64,000 bases of DNA from Pachyseris speciosa. Its lineage: Eukaryota > Cnidaria > Anthozoa > Scleractinia > Pachyseridae. The stretch lies in contig JAEMWC010000015.1 in assembly GCA_016490735.1 (NCBI GenBank), positions 1,417,501-1,481,500 of the forward strand, in the 5' to 3' direction. How positions within the stretch are numbered: position 1 is the first letter of the stretch; each line of letters begins with the position of its first letter. A program made the translations under genes and the position numbers. Below the pieces are notes generated by a model. That model ran no database searches. It was not told where the DNA came from and saw nothing but the letters and a program-made list of their open reading frames with translations. This document shows, one piece after another, positions 21,591 to 56,700 of the stretch.

Positions 21591-23672
21591 ATTTGCAACA
21601 TGAGTAGTATAGTAGGCACCACGGTTTCCTTTTTCTTGCGGTGAAATCTCATTAAATGGCAGTGGAATATATTAACGCGAGTAGCGTGAAAAGCTATAAT
21701 CTTGATCTCAGAATAAAATGCTGTGGTTTCTCATTAAATGGCAGTGGAATACATTATCGCGGGTAGCGTCATAGGCTATCATCTTGATCTCAAAATAAAA
21801 TGCTGTGGTTTCTCATTAAATCCAGTGGAATACATTAACTAGGGTAGCGTCATAGGCTATCATCTTGATCTCAGAATAAAATGCTGTGGTTTCTCATTAA
21901 ATGGCAGTGGAATACATTATCGCGGGTAGCGTCATAGGCTATCATCTTGATCTCAAAATAAAATGCTGTGGTTTCTCATTAAATCCAGTGGAATACATTA
22001 ACTAGGGTAGCGTCATAGGCTATCATCTTGATCTCAGAATAAAATGCTGTGGTTTCTCATTAAATGGCAGTGGAATACATTATCGCGGGTAGCGTCATAG
22101 GCTATCATCTTGATCTCAAAATAAAATGCTGTGGTTTCTCGTTAAATCCAGTGGAATACATTAACTAGGGTAGCGTCATAGGCTATCATCTTGATCTCAG
22201 AATAAAATGCTGTGGTTTCTCATTAAATGGAGGTGGAACACATTAAAGTCATGAATAATATAATCTCAGTAAGAGTCCCGAAATATAACCCGGAAATGTG
22301 CCTCAGACCCCACGCGTAAAGCCCATGGGACCACCTTATACCATTCAACAACAACAATAGACCGCAAAATTGTTTGCAATTAATGAATGACGCGTTTCCT
22401 GAGAGACAAACATAAACTTTGTCTTTTACTAGTGAATACAGAAAGATTAAAATACAAAAAATGATTGGAAATGAATAAAAGTCGATCATCCTCTTTAACT
22501 TCGTGTTGGGAAGTTTCTCTCTACTGCAACAAAAACAATTACACTTTCCCTCGCCATGTGTTTTCTTACGCTAACATTGTGTAAAAGACTGGCACGGCTA
22601 AGCTAAATTTCAAACGCTGTAAAACCGTTGGCGCTAATTATGCGAACAATGCGCTCTTTCGTTTATTTTGCCGTTTTCAAACGGGTCTTGTAATCGCAAA
22701 TGGGAAACTGTTGCTCATTTCTACTTTTTCCATCATCCACCACCTCCTCAATTCCTCCTCTTCCTCCTCCTCCTCCTCCTCCACCACCACCGCAACCACC
22801 ACCTCCTCCTCCACCACCTCCACCACCTCCACCACCTTCTCCCCCTCCAACATTGCCACCACCACCTCTCCTCTGCCTCCACCACCGCCACCTTCTCCTC
22901 CTCCAACATTGCCACCACCACCTCCCCTCTGCCCCCCACCACCGCCGCCACCGTGGTGGTGGTGGCGGTGGTGGAAATGGTGGCGGTGGTGGTGGGGGCA
23001 GAGGAAAGGTGGTGGTGGCAATGTTGGAGGAGGAGAAGGTGTTAGTGGTGGTGGAGGTGGTGGAAGAGGAGGAAGTGGTGGTTGCGGTGGTGGTGGTGGT
23101 GGTGGAGATGAGGAGAAGGAATAACGTAAGAATTGAGGATGAGGAGGGAAGACAATAAAATTTGAGAAGGAGGATGGAAAACAATTTAATTGAGGAGGAG
23201 GAGGGAAAACAATAGAATTGAGGAAGGGGTGGATGAGGGAAGAAATAGAAATGAGCAACATTTTCCCATTTGCGATTACAAGATTCCTTTGAAAACGGCA
23301 AAATAAATAAAGGATAGTGCATTGATTCAAAAAACCATTAATTCGCTAGAATGGTTTTACGGTGTTTGAAATTTAGCTTAGCCGCGCCAGTCTTTTACAT
23401 AATATAACAAAATACATGGCGAGGGAAGTCTGATTGTTTTTGCTGCAGTAGAGAGAAACTTACTGAGAGACTCTTACTTAGATTATTCATGACTTTAATG
23501 TGTTCCACAACCATTTAATGAGAAAGCACAGCATTTTAATTATGAGATCAAGGTGATAGCCTATGACGTCACCCGCGTTAATATATTCCACCCCCATTGA
23601 ATGAGATTCCACAGCAAGGAAAAGGAAACCGTGGTGCCTACTATACTACTAACATGTGCAACTTTGAAATAG
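21591..23672. mobile_element. Large fold-back element with (CCT/GGT)n centre
   Basis: Long imperfect inverted arms. The left arm begins near AGTAGTATAGTAGGCACCACGG, and the right arm carries its complement near 23630-23650. Matching internal blocks include GTAAAAGACTGGC, TAAGCTAAATTTCAAAC and TTTTGCCGTTTTCAAA. The centre (about 22738-23130) is itself a palindrome of CCT/CCA triplets meeting GGT triplets near 22950. The left arm is expanded by an 81/82-bp tandem repeat. No transposase is visible, so it would be non-autonomous. The polyPro and polyGly frames here are not genes. Confidence 0.7.
21647..22217. repeat. 81/82-bp tandem repeat with dimeric higher order
   Basis: Units start at 21647, 21729, 21811, 21892, 21974, 22055 and 22137, with a partial unit at 22218. 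Two variants alternate: one with GGCAG and ATCGCGGGTAGC, one with CCAG and AACTAGGGTAGC. The real period is therefore about 163 bp, like a small satellite. Confidence 0.9.
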
Positions 23673-24574
23673 CTTCATAATTGCTCTAGTGCAGATGTTT
23701 TGACTACGTCTGTGATCCGTATTTTCATTGGTCCTTTTAAGCACGAAAATATAAAATATGAACACAAAAGGACTAGCCTACCTCTTAACGCATACTACAA
23801 GTAAGAGCTCCCGCAAAATTGTGATCAAACAGAAGGTATTTTGATGGTATTTGCGTTGTTGCTGTTTAAATAAGCTGCAAATGCCAAGACAACTCAATTT
23901 AATTGGAGCAATCAAAGGAGCCTACCCCCTGAAATGTAGCAGTAGGAGTAGCAGTAGAACCAATTTCATCAGCAGAAGCAAGATTCAGAAGATCATGATT
24001 AACATAGGACTCTTCAACTGAAAGGCCCATAAACTCACACAAGAGACGCATGATATGCAACAATGACATTTATTTCACATGGCTATATCATTACATGACT
24101 TATGTTAAACGTGTAACCCTGTTCATCATACTCCTCAAAACTAGCTCTCTGACCAATGGGAATTCTAAACAGCTTCGCTTTCACTTTTGTGCAATGGTCT
24201 GTAACCTTTGAGCTAAATTGATGGAAAAAATTCCGTTTTAACTATCATGGTTACGAAATGACTTTAGAAATTAATAGATCAACTGATGTTATTTAGTTAA
24301 GGAAAATAGCTGGTGATCTTGCAGATTACATGATTGTTATTCATTTTTGGAATGATTCATATTCGTGTTCAATAGTTCATTTTTATTGTTTTAAATTCAC
24401 TCAAAACTGTCATCTATAAATTGTCATCTAAGGCAAATACAAGCTGTTGTCTTGTTTTTCTTTTCTTCCATTTGTATCGTGCACTCGTATTGAAGTACGT
24501 CTGCATCTATAATTAACTTCCTTCTAGCCTGAAATTAAAACATGCCAATAGGATGAAATGAGACAATTTCTGTA

Positions 24575-24580
24575 TTTATT
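24575..24580 (-). terminator. Candidate polyadenylation signal of gene B
   Basis: AATAAA on the minus strand about 70 bases past the TAG of the Tyr-rich last exon, supporting a short 3' UTR and this exon as a genuine gene end. Confidence 0.5.
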
Positions 24581-24648
24581 TCAGAAAGTATCTGCTCTCT
24601 TAATCATGGTTCATTAAAAGCAATGAGATGTGCGCCTTTGTAAGATCT

Positions 24649-46451
<21,803 letters not shown>

Positions 46452-48384
46452 AGCAAAATGTTTTCAAAGGGTCTCAGAGAAAAACAAATCACTCCATTGT
46501 TAAATGCGATCGTTTTGCTCCCCTAAACTTGTAAAATATTGATGCAATAACTGGTGGGAAAGTGTCAGCTTTGTCGTGTATTTAAAAGAAAAGCAAGCAG
46601 TTAATTCTAACTTGCGGGTCTCACTTCCTATTTCCTTTTCATAGACGTGGAAAATGGATAAAAAGTTTTATCGGAAAGCGTTTCAAGGAACAACGAAGCC
46701 AATTATTTGATATACGTTCAACGAGATCTCGTGGATTAAGACGCCTTGATAGTATTCCTTTAATTGTCAGACTACCTAATTTTGTGATGCGTACCAAAAG
46801 TCGTTCAATGAAGACTGACTTGTTCCATGTGTTGGGTGTCTGGGTATGAGAATGTAAAATGTCAATATGATAACCCTTTCCCTAAATTAGGAGGCGTTAG
46901 AAAGCACGCTGAATGTTATTACAAACGGTTTATCTCACGTCAAAACCAATACAATCAATACAAGACTTACATTTATCCAAACACAGTGTTTCACATAAAA
47001 CGAAGACCGCTCCTAGAAACGTTCACAAGCGTTGTTGATTTTTTCGGAGTTGCACTGTCACTGTCTTTTAAATTTTGCCAGCTCTGCGATTTCAAAGTGT
47101 CTTTTCCTTTTCGTAAATGGATTTGCAGCACTAATTTAAGTTGAAACTATTTTCTTTTGTAGGCGATAAAAATGTCGTTCGTGAAAAACTTATAAAATTA
47201 TCACGACAATTAAGATCATGGCTTTTCAAGTCCTAGCAATTAACGTGATAGCAACAATTATTGATTGTACTTTACCGTGCGCAATTTTAGCGAAAGCAAT
47301 CTGCAAGAGCTAACATCAAAGAATTAAGGCAGATATTTCATCACTATCACATGTGGAGTCGTAAGTTATCGTTAATAGTAAAACAAAATTGTTGACAAAA
47401 TGTTATTACATTTTCATGATATTTTGGCAAACACAATTGCTACCAAGGAAGGGGAACTTTCAATAATATTTTCTAAAATGTGCTATGCTATTTTCGCGTT
47501 AAGAAAAAGCAATAAGGGAATCGGTGCGAGACAACAGACAATAATACTACACTTTAATCTTTAGATCTTGAAAGTGCGGCCATGATGTTGGCTTTCAATT
47601 TTACATCGATGGGATTTCGAGTGTTTTATTTTTCCTATTTTTCAATACAACTAGAGACTGAAATTAAGTCGTAAGAATTGTCATCCATTTTCCTTCAGAG
47701 GAAAAAAACATACGATTTCATTGCAAGTAAGGGACAATAATGAAGAAGACGTAGTATTTGAAATACCAGCAGAAACACGTGGGTGTTATGATTGAGTGAA
47801 ATGCACCATAACCTGCTTCACTTTGCATGTATAAGGTCCCTCCCCTCTCGAACTCAAGTACTGTGAGCCACTGCACTCGGTAAATAAATTATGAAAGGAT
47901 GAGAAAGTCGTGGCCACTGAACTGAGTTCGTCTTGAGCTTGTTATGATAGACAAATAACACAGTTCACAACTGATTTTTTTCCCAGGAATTTTTTAACCC
48001 ATCCATTACTGGGAGTACATGTCTTTCGTGTTTTGCATAAATCAAATTCGCGAACGACAAAGATAACCAGAATGCGTATTGAAAAGATAAATAACCATTG
48101 CAGGCTTCTCAAATTAGCTTCTCAGCGTCTCAGTCTGGAATGATGAAAGGCACATTTTCTAACGAAAAAGGCTATACTTGCCCATCAAGTAATGGTAAAA
48201 AAATAGCAAACATTTTCTGCAGATCGAAACCACTCGGGTTGATATCACTTACAACCACATCTTTAAATTAGTCAAACTCAATAAAAACTTTACTTGCTCC
48301 ACACAACTATCAGCTAAAAAAGACAATGATCAACAAATACTTCTTCCAGCGAGAAATTTTATTCAAAAATTAAAGGCTGGTTTT

Positions 48385-48796
48385 CATGTACGACGCAAGC
48401 ATAAGCCTAAGCTAAGCGCAAGCATAACCAGTGGATGTTCACACATGCGAGAAGTAAAGACATAACGTGACATGCATTTTGTAAACAGAATTTACGCTGG
48501 CGAGTTATGACGACTTTTCTTTTTTGGTTGTTTATGCTTGTGTTTATGCTTGCGTTAGTTGTTTTACACGTAAGACCCAACGATGCATATGCACAAGCAC
48601 AAGAAAATACAAATAGTTCCATTTTCCTGCGCTTATACATGTGCTTATGCTTGCGTCGTCGCGCCACACGTGTAAACCAGGATAACGCGAGCACAACAAG
48701 CATAATCATAGCACGCTTATGCTTGCCTCGCACCGGTTTCCACGTAGGTTTCTTGTGCTTATGCTTGCTCTTATACCTACGCTTGAGTTGTACATG
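48385..48796. repeat. Fold-back repeat of CTTATGCTTG motifs
   Basis: CATGTAC and GTACATG mark the ends. GCAAGCATAAG-type motifs on the left and TTATGCTTGTG-type motifs on the right give several alternative inverted pairings. It lies between genes A and B. Open frames across it reflect the repeat. Confidence 0.65.
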
Positions 48797-49520
48797 TAAT
48801 CCAACCTTAACAATAAATTTGATTTCAGATTTTGAGATTTTCTTGTTTGAGTGCAATATCACACGCTATTTTTGTACATGCTTTGCCTCTGTTCAAAGTG
48901 ATCATTTGATTGCAAATAGTAAGGCGCAGGCTTTGGAAGCCAAAATACAGATACTTTGCTATTTCATCTCAAATGATTATTCAAACAATTTTATGAACAT
49001 TACCAACCTGTAATCCTCCCCGGTCTAAAAAAAACTCCATTCAAGTCTGCAGGTCGGCTTCAATTTTTGAGCGTAGATAGATGTGTTTTCGGAATAAGGA
49101 AGGGTTTCTACTCCGCACAGAGAGATAAGGTGGCCTTTAGGAAAATTCAAATTGACTTCTCCCTTAATGCAATCAGCCCTGGAATCAAAATTAGTAGAAC
49201 GTTTTCATTCACGTGACCACCGGCCATATTGGTTTACTGAAACAAAAGAAAGTATTTGAATGAAAATAGAATGCAATTCCCAGAGGAGTTTAGTTGAGAC
49301 ACCAACATGGCCGCCGTTTCTTTGTTTGGGACACCAAAATGGCCGCCGTGACGTCATGTATTAGATATTCCACAACAGTATTCTCAGTAGCTTCTCCTCT
49401 TATGCTAAACAAAGAGTAATACTCAAGATATTAATTTCATTTGGGAAGGGCGAAACATAACTATAAAAACAGCCAAACACACAAAGTTTATTATGCGAGT
49501 TTTTTTATTCGTTTACTTTT

Positions 49521-49570
49521 AACTTAACCTTTTAACTTAACCTTTAAACTTAACCTTTAAACTTAACCTT
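49521..49570. repeat. TTTAACTTAACC minisatellite
   Basis: Four tandem copies of a 13-14-bp ACTTAACCTTTAA unit in the A-B spacer. Confidence 0.7.
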
Positions 49571-50324
49571 GTCAATTTTAAAATACCTTTTCCTTTCTCA
49601 GTAAATAATCCTCGTCGTTTTACCTCGCTGTGATATGACTTAATCCAATCGAGATTAGAGAGGCTAATATCTCCTAACAAAGACTTTGAACATCTTGAAT
49701 TTGCAAAAACAGTCTCACTACGAGCTTTGGTCCTTTTTTTTCTTTAAAACTAAATGAGACCAATTCAATGGGATGTATTGTTGGTCATTATAATCTGAAG
49801 ATATTGAGCAATCATTTTAAACAGGTTTCTGACGATCAAGAAGAAAAACGATAAGAAATTTGATTGCTTGTGGTCGCTATTGAGAGATTATGACATCATT
49901 CTTAGCTCATCCAACAGCATCAGTTTTCTTTGGGAGACTACGATAACCTTGTCAAGCACTCTTAGAGAACCGTTTACGGTTTCAGTTGCAGATAATGGGT
50001 CAAAGAAAGTGGTGATTGTCCAGCAACTAGATTCATATTAGGCAATCTCGAGTACCTTAAAAATACCCTATAACATTTAGCCATCTTGTGACTTGTCTAC
50101 GTATTTTAATGACCCAGGACATTCTTGAAAAATATTCCTTAGGAAAACAATTCCATGGAAGGTTTTTTCAACATCTTTCCAGATATCATTTCAAATAAAC
50201 TATGCTAATGTTAATTTTTATTTCTTTCTTTCGAGAGAAAACGTTTATTCTTCATTGCCTTGACCGCTGACCTGTGAAAACAAATTATAAGAAGTCAGAG
50301 ACAACAGCAACAACAACAAAATGC

Positions 50325-50330
50325 TTTATT
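50325..50330 (-). terminator. Candidate polyadenylation signal of gene A
   Basis: AATAAA on the minus strand about 455 bases past the gene A stop codon. It is followed downstream by a GT-rich run (TTTTGTTGTTGTTG), the usual arrangement of a cleavage/polyadenylation site. It gives a plausible 3' UTR from 50784 to about 50300. Confidence 0.55.
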
Positions 50331-50784
50331 TCACCTTATTAGTGACATTACAGGCATATAACCGTTTAAATAAAAAGAAGAAAAGAGGGGACTGGCTACC
50401 TGAAATAACCATAAAGTTAAAGAGGGCAGGCAGCCAGTTTAACAAAACTGATCATACTAATTTAGGTCGGTACACTAACAGATACAAACACACATACACA
50501 AACATGTAACAAACCGTGAGCAAAAATAAGATTATGGAGAGAGAAAATACTATAAAATAGATAGGAGAAAACTAGAGATATAAGAATGTTAAGAGTATGT
50601 GAAAAGCTAGTACTTGCTGTCATGAGTGAAATACACGACTTAATTCACTTTATAAAACTAGAGTACGCATGAAATCAACAAATGATTATTGGAACATATA
50701 TAAGCCACTGTAATATATGATAAAACAAATCCCGCATAATAAATCACCACAAATACTACATCTTAGCATAAACTACATGATCGT

Positions 50785-53700
50785 CTATCTATTTAGCCGG
50801 GATGACGGAGACTTATAGAATACTTGCTTTTTGCTCGTTGTAGGTAAACAGGCGCCTTGAACACAAACGTTTGGAGGTGGACAGTTGTTACACTGTTGAA
50901 CAGCTAAAAAAGAAAAAAGTAAAACTTCAAAGAAACAACGCCAGTATCCTTGAAACCATAACAGTTTTGGTAAACCTGCCACCAGTCCCTTAACCCAAAA
51001 ATGTCTCCTCCTGATGCGTGAGCTACGCCACCGTCCTCATGGTGTGCGCTTTCATCGTCCTGAGATATCCCATTTGCCTACCTTTTCTTCCACCCTCAGG
51101 CCCCCTCTTTTTCTCCCAGAGATCTACTCCTTAACCCCTACCTCCTCTCCCGCCCCCTGTCCAGTATTCCATACCCCTAGCTTCAGGCTTGTCCCTTCCC
51201 CTTATCAGGTTTCCGTTCCACGATTATCAGTCCACCCAAAGCTACTTACGTTGGCAGTTATATCCGTTTCCGATGTAATGGTCCAAACAAATACAAATTC
51301 CATTTTGACATTGAGCAAACGGGCTGCATCCCTCGCACTCAGATTCTTCGTCTTTGGGAAAAGATATAATAAGTTAACAAAATGAGAGAAAATCAGCGTT
51401 TGAAACCCCACCTTAATTTTTGCAATAAAATTAAGGTGGCTCTGAACCCCATGTACCGATTTTTTTTTTATTTTTAATTTTGCAGAAAGATGAATTTTCA
51501 TATGCTCATTGCAATTCAATAATAAAAAAATGGGGGTTATCCGACTCGTTTATGAGTTACAGGCACATAAAGCCAAAATTAAGGGTGTTTCTAAGAGGCT
51601 TTACTGTTGCTATGGTAACCTCATACGTCAAAGCAATGATCGCAACTCGTTGAGGAATAACGAAACCATTTTGAGCCACCTTAAGGTGAAATTGTTCTGT
51701 AATTTGGAAAAGATCTGTGACGCTTACCTTTTTCGCACTGGTATCCGTTGCCATAGTAACCATGTCTGCATTTACAATGTCCATTGACACACATGGCATT
51801 GACATCACACTTTTCACATTCGTCGACTATAAATCATAAAGATGTTGTTTACGTTTAGTCCGCCTTTGCTACGTTAGAGCTTGGGCTCTGACGGCTGTAT
51901 ATGTAATGGCCATGAATGCAATAATATTTCACTCACTCGTTGCCTTAATTTCAGCATTTCGTAGAACTGAGTATTAACAAGCATCGCAAGACAGTCAACG
52001 ATTGGTGTCAAAATTACCTCGCGAAACCAGTGACGCTGACTTCTATTTATTCTTCAAAACGCTAACCACGCCTAAACACAATTGCCGTTAAAGCTCTATT
52101 AAGCCCCCCGTCCCTATTAACCCCCTTCCCCCGTTTGGAAGTCGGTTTTTGTAATAAGCCCCTCTCTCTAATAACCTCTCTCTTTGGGACATGAGATTTT
52201 GTAATTGGTCCCTATTATTCCCTCTTACAAAATCCACCTCATGCGGCCCATTTGACTGATTTGTTTTTAAACAAATATACACCCAAACACATAATACTGT
52301 TTGCTGCTCTTTATTAAATAACTAAGAATAATATTTTAAGAGGAAAACGGCGTGTTTCAGATTTGAAATAAGGCTCCCATTCTCTAATAAGGCCCCCGCT
52401 AATGAAGGCCCCCCCCCCCGGGGGGGAGGGGCTTAATGGAGCTTTTACGGTATGTAAGTGGAATTGATGTGTATTAAAAATATTTTTCAATGGTATATTC
52501 CTGTTCTGTGCAATCGCTTAGGATAACTTAGTCAATGGCGATTAATTATCGATCAGAGGTGGTAAGCAACAGTGAGGTCTATGTTGAATAATTACTGTCA
52601 AATCCATCTACTTACTCTCACAGTTGGGTCCGCTAAATTGGGCTGTGCATGCGCAATCATAACCACCTCCGTTTTCCGTGCATTTACCTCCGTTCATACA
52701 AGGGTTGGGGTGACACGGTGACTTAACCCCTCCCCCAGGACCAGGTCCTGGGCCACCATTGCCACCACCTGATAGGAAAGAAAGGCACATGTTTCTTTTG
52801 AATGAATTCATACAACTCAGTCAGTCTACAGTTACCAGACAAAAATCTACTACGTATAAAAGTAAACAATGTGGTCTGTTGAATTCCCTAGATTCGATTT
52901 GAAAGCGGAAGGCAAACAGCTCAAAGAAATCTGTTGTCTTTTCCCCTTGTGAGACGTAAGTGAAAAATGCCCGTAAGGTTTGGGGTCCTAAAAAGATACA
53001 TAACTGGAACTTTGAGAATGAATATATGAAAATCATGTATTTGAGCTGCTGACTATCGAAGAGAATAAAAGCACCTCCACCTCAATAGTAGTGTCATTTA
53101 ATTAGCAGACGTAGCTCTGTTTACCTTTGGACTTTTCACAGAATTGCCCTTCAAACTGATCGGGACAGACACAGTATGGTTTCTGGTCAACTGCTGTACA
53201 CTGTCCCCCATTCTGACAGGGGTTTGGCTCGCACGGATTAGCAAGACCTAAGAACAAAATAAGGCAAAACTGAAGACAAATTTTCGCCTTCCTCTAGTGA
53301 ATAGTCAACAATTAGATTATTCACTCTCGAATCGTGTGATAGTTGATTCGGGCTGCGCCCTCATCAGCTATTTAACAATTAGATTATGAGATCGAGACTT
53401 CTATCGCGTGATAGCTAATGAGGGCGCAGCCCGAATCACCTATCATGCATAGAAATCGAGAGCGAATAATCTAATTGTTTTAGTATAAATCTACTAGTCG
53501 TTCAAAACTAAACAAGTAAATTATCCAAATCCTCCTCACAGACACTGCGAAAACACGAAGAAGCGGGCTCCATTTTGTTGACAGCCGCTACTCGCTATCT
53601 ACCACAGAATAGATAGCGAGTAGCGTAGCCAATCAGAGAACGGCATTCGTGATAGAACGCTAGTAGATTTATAATAATACAGTTTAGAATAGACATCAAA

Positions 53701-56700
53701 TATCTTTGTTAGATGTTCATCATTTAGGGAGTGTAAAAGAGTTAATGGCATATGGCAACCGGGTATACTGACCTACTCCTAGTTCACAGTTATCACCAGA
53801 ATAACCTTCTGGGCAAATACACTGGTAACCGCCTCCTCTCTCAGTGCACTGGCCGCCATTTTGGCAGGGATTTGAGTCACAAGGGCTACCAAGTCCAACA
53901 GCTGTCAAGAAAGTAAGTCAGGTTAAACAAATTATAATCAGAAATTTAAACTCTTCAGTTGAGAATACCAGCACAGACGGATGGCAGCAATGCCACACGA
54001 GAAGTGAAGAATGGACCCAGTAAATTGGTTATCTTTGCTACAGATTGCTTTTTATGTCCTGGATTTTGCACCAAGCCCTGAGGGTAGGAAGCATTTACCC
54101 AAACGTGAACGTAACTAATTCATGCTCCTGTTTAAATACGCAATTTTATGCTACACGCAATTAGCAACGTAAACACAGATGCAAATATATACGACTAAAA
54201 GAGATTTTTTTTTTTTTTGGGGGGGGGGGGTTGCATTCGTTTAACGTAATTTAATCGGCCGTTTTGCCATGTTTATTTTTTAATTTTGATTTCAATCGCA
54301 ACAGTCTATACAACACACCGATAATTTGCCCTACAAATTGCCCGTGTAAACAACCGTTTTGCCAGTGAAAAACATGTATTGCAAATAAAACCGCAATAGC
54401 AGTTACTTCACATTTAGACAAGTTGATCAGGCTTCTGCGATTACAAGGCCAAAAATTACAAATAAACTTCAAATTCCCGTCCTTCCCTCAATGCCATATA
54501 TGAGGCCATCCCATGTACAATTGCGCCAACTCATTTCTCGGATCTTCTTTACTTTCATTGGTTAAAAGTAGAACACAACCAGACAGTAAACATGCTTCTT
54601 GGTCAAAAGAAGGTGCCATTCTCGTGCACGTGACCTCGCTTTGCAGATTCTGATAGGAGCAGAACGAGCGTCTAATTTCTACTCAGCTGCATGTTTAAGC
54701 AACCGTGGAGCAAAGTTTTTGGAACACCCTGCCCTCTTTCTTCCAACACACACAGGCATCCCAACAAGTTTCAAATGTACAGCACAACCACATGAAAAAC
54801 AAATCTTTAATAGTCATTTACGGCTTCTACTAGTTTAAGGATTACACCGTATTATTCATGCTCGACAAGCCTACATCTTTTGCAATTATCCTTTTTATAT
54901 CGTATGGGCGTTGGCTACATACAGCTGTTCTTGAAAGTTCATTTTCTCTTCCTCCAATCATTACAGCTGAATGTTATATCACATGAATCGTTGAAATCAT
55001 TGTTTACACAGTGTCAATTAGTGAGTATACGGTCTATCTTTGTGAAGCAATTTCAGTCGTGGGTATCTTCATCATGACGTGAAGTCTGTTCAAACGGTTA
55101 GTCTGTAAATTTGTCAATCCGTAAAGTCCCGTGGTATACAGGCCGTATAGATTCTTGAATGTACGGTCTGTCTCCGTTAACCAGTCGCAGAGTCACTTGG
55201 AGGTCCATAACCCCCGGAACTTGGGGGAGATGAAGGGCTTGCTCCGGGACTTCCAGGAGGTCCCCCAGATGGCGGGCCTCCAGCAGAAGCTGACGGAGGA
55301 GAAGAAGGGGCAGGGACAGCAGGACTTGGTGCTGATGCTGCAGCGTTTAAAATAATAAAATATTTCTTAATTAACAGACTTCTAATAGCAGGTAAAACGA
55401 CAATAGGATCTCTTGAAAAGTGACCATACTCTTCCTTGATCAGTTGAACAAGGTGATTACAAACCATGCTTTATCGCTCTGAAAACAAATTTGTGTTACA
55501 TCGTCAACGCCTCCCTTGAGTGCATTAGAAGAAATTTACACCCTCAGGTAACCATTGTCTGCAATACACTACCTAACGTTCCCTTCAGTTCGAATTTCAT
55601 GAGCGTTAAGTCATGTTTATTATTTTATTGACCCACCTAATATAAGCCCCCCTCCCCCGCGCCCCCCGAAAAGTTGTCCCGGGTAAGAGGGTCACCCTTT
55701 GCCCGAGCCCACAGCGGTCGCGCATGCTCTCTCGGTCTCACTTTGACCGATATTGGCCCGGCTGGGCGAGCCAAAGTGTTTGTATGGCGAAAAGTTGGCC
55801 CGTTAGTAGGGTGACCCTTCTAGCCGAGCCATCCTTTTGTTTCTCATGTAAACAGTTCGCTTCGGTTTGTAAGGAATTGCAGGAAAAGTTGGCTCGCCCA
55901 GTATAGCTCGGGTAGGGGAGTGACCCTTCTACCCGGGATATATTTTCTCCATATAAACGGGGCCTTAAGGGGAAACCAATAGAAAATGACATACTTACAT
56001 TCTTGTTTCTTTTTTCTTTTTACTGGCTATAAGTGCACGGCAACTCCCTCTATGCACAAATTTCTATTCTCTCGCCTTAACCCCATGCACATCTCCATAT
56101 ATGAGGAACACTAAGGAACATGGAATTGTTACTGAATAATGTAACTGAAATAATGTAATACTCACGTCCTTCATCTTTAGCTGTACAAGTCTGGCCATCA
56201 CCCACCCACCCTTCATTGCAAATACAATTCCCGTTTTCACAGCGCGCGTGTGAGTCACACTTGGCACATTTATCCACTGAAAAATACAACACGTTAAGTT
56301 ATTCCAAAACAACTGATCTGCATCTAGTTCCATTTCAACAGAAGTCCAAGTGCATTTTAATTCAGTTTGATTTCTTAATAAACTTACTGTCACACAGATT
56401 CCCTTCAAACTGCACGGGACAATCGCAAGTTGCCGCTCCGTTCATCTCTTTGCAGGTGCCACCGTTTTTACATGGGTTGGGGGAACATGGATTTGATTCT
56501 ATGGCAGGAAGAAATTGTGTTAGATACATACAACCTGTTCTACGTGGAGAAAAATGTTGCATTTAATATGTACTTTAATCCTGACTACCAGCAATCGTTC
56601 TGCTCTCAAAGCTAGTCTTCTACTTTGTTGTTCCATGATTAGTTTGACTTTAGACTGCTATTTCTTGCGTAGATTTTTGTCGTAATACGCTAAAAGAAAT

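Larger units (their letters stand above)
19774..24648. other. Spacer between genes B and C
   Basis: Contains the presumed gene C promoter region, the 21406 hairpin, the large fold-back element and its tandem repeat. From 23673 to 24574 nothing is recognisable. No coding exon is supported. Confidence 0.5.
46452..50324. other. Spacer between genes A and B
   Basis: Probable gene B promoter side at the left, the CTTATGCTTG fold-back at 48385-48796, and a minisatellite at 49521. The remainder is AT-rich with no recognised exon on either strand. Confidence 0.5.

Noticed and set aside
22663..23330. Several long overlapping open frames rich in Pro, Gly, His or Trp on both strands
   Set aside because: They come from CCT/GGT triplet repeats in the centre of a fold-back element. 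There is no splice context, homology or codon structure.
48407..49013. Overlapping open frames on both strands with Cys/Leu-rich products
   Set aside because: They arise from the CTTATGCTTG fold-back repeat. No family is recognised and the frames mirror each other.
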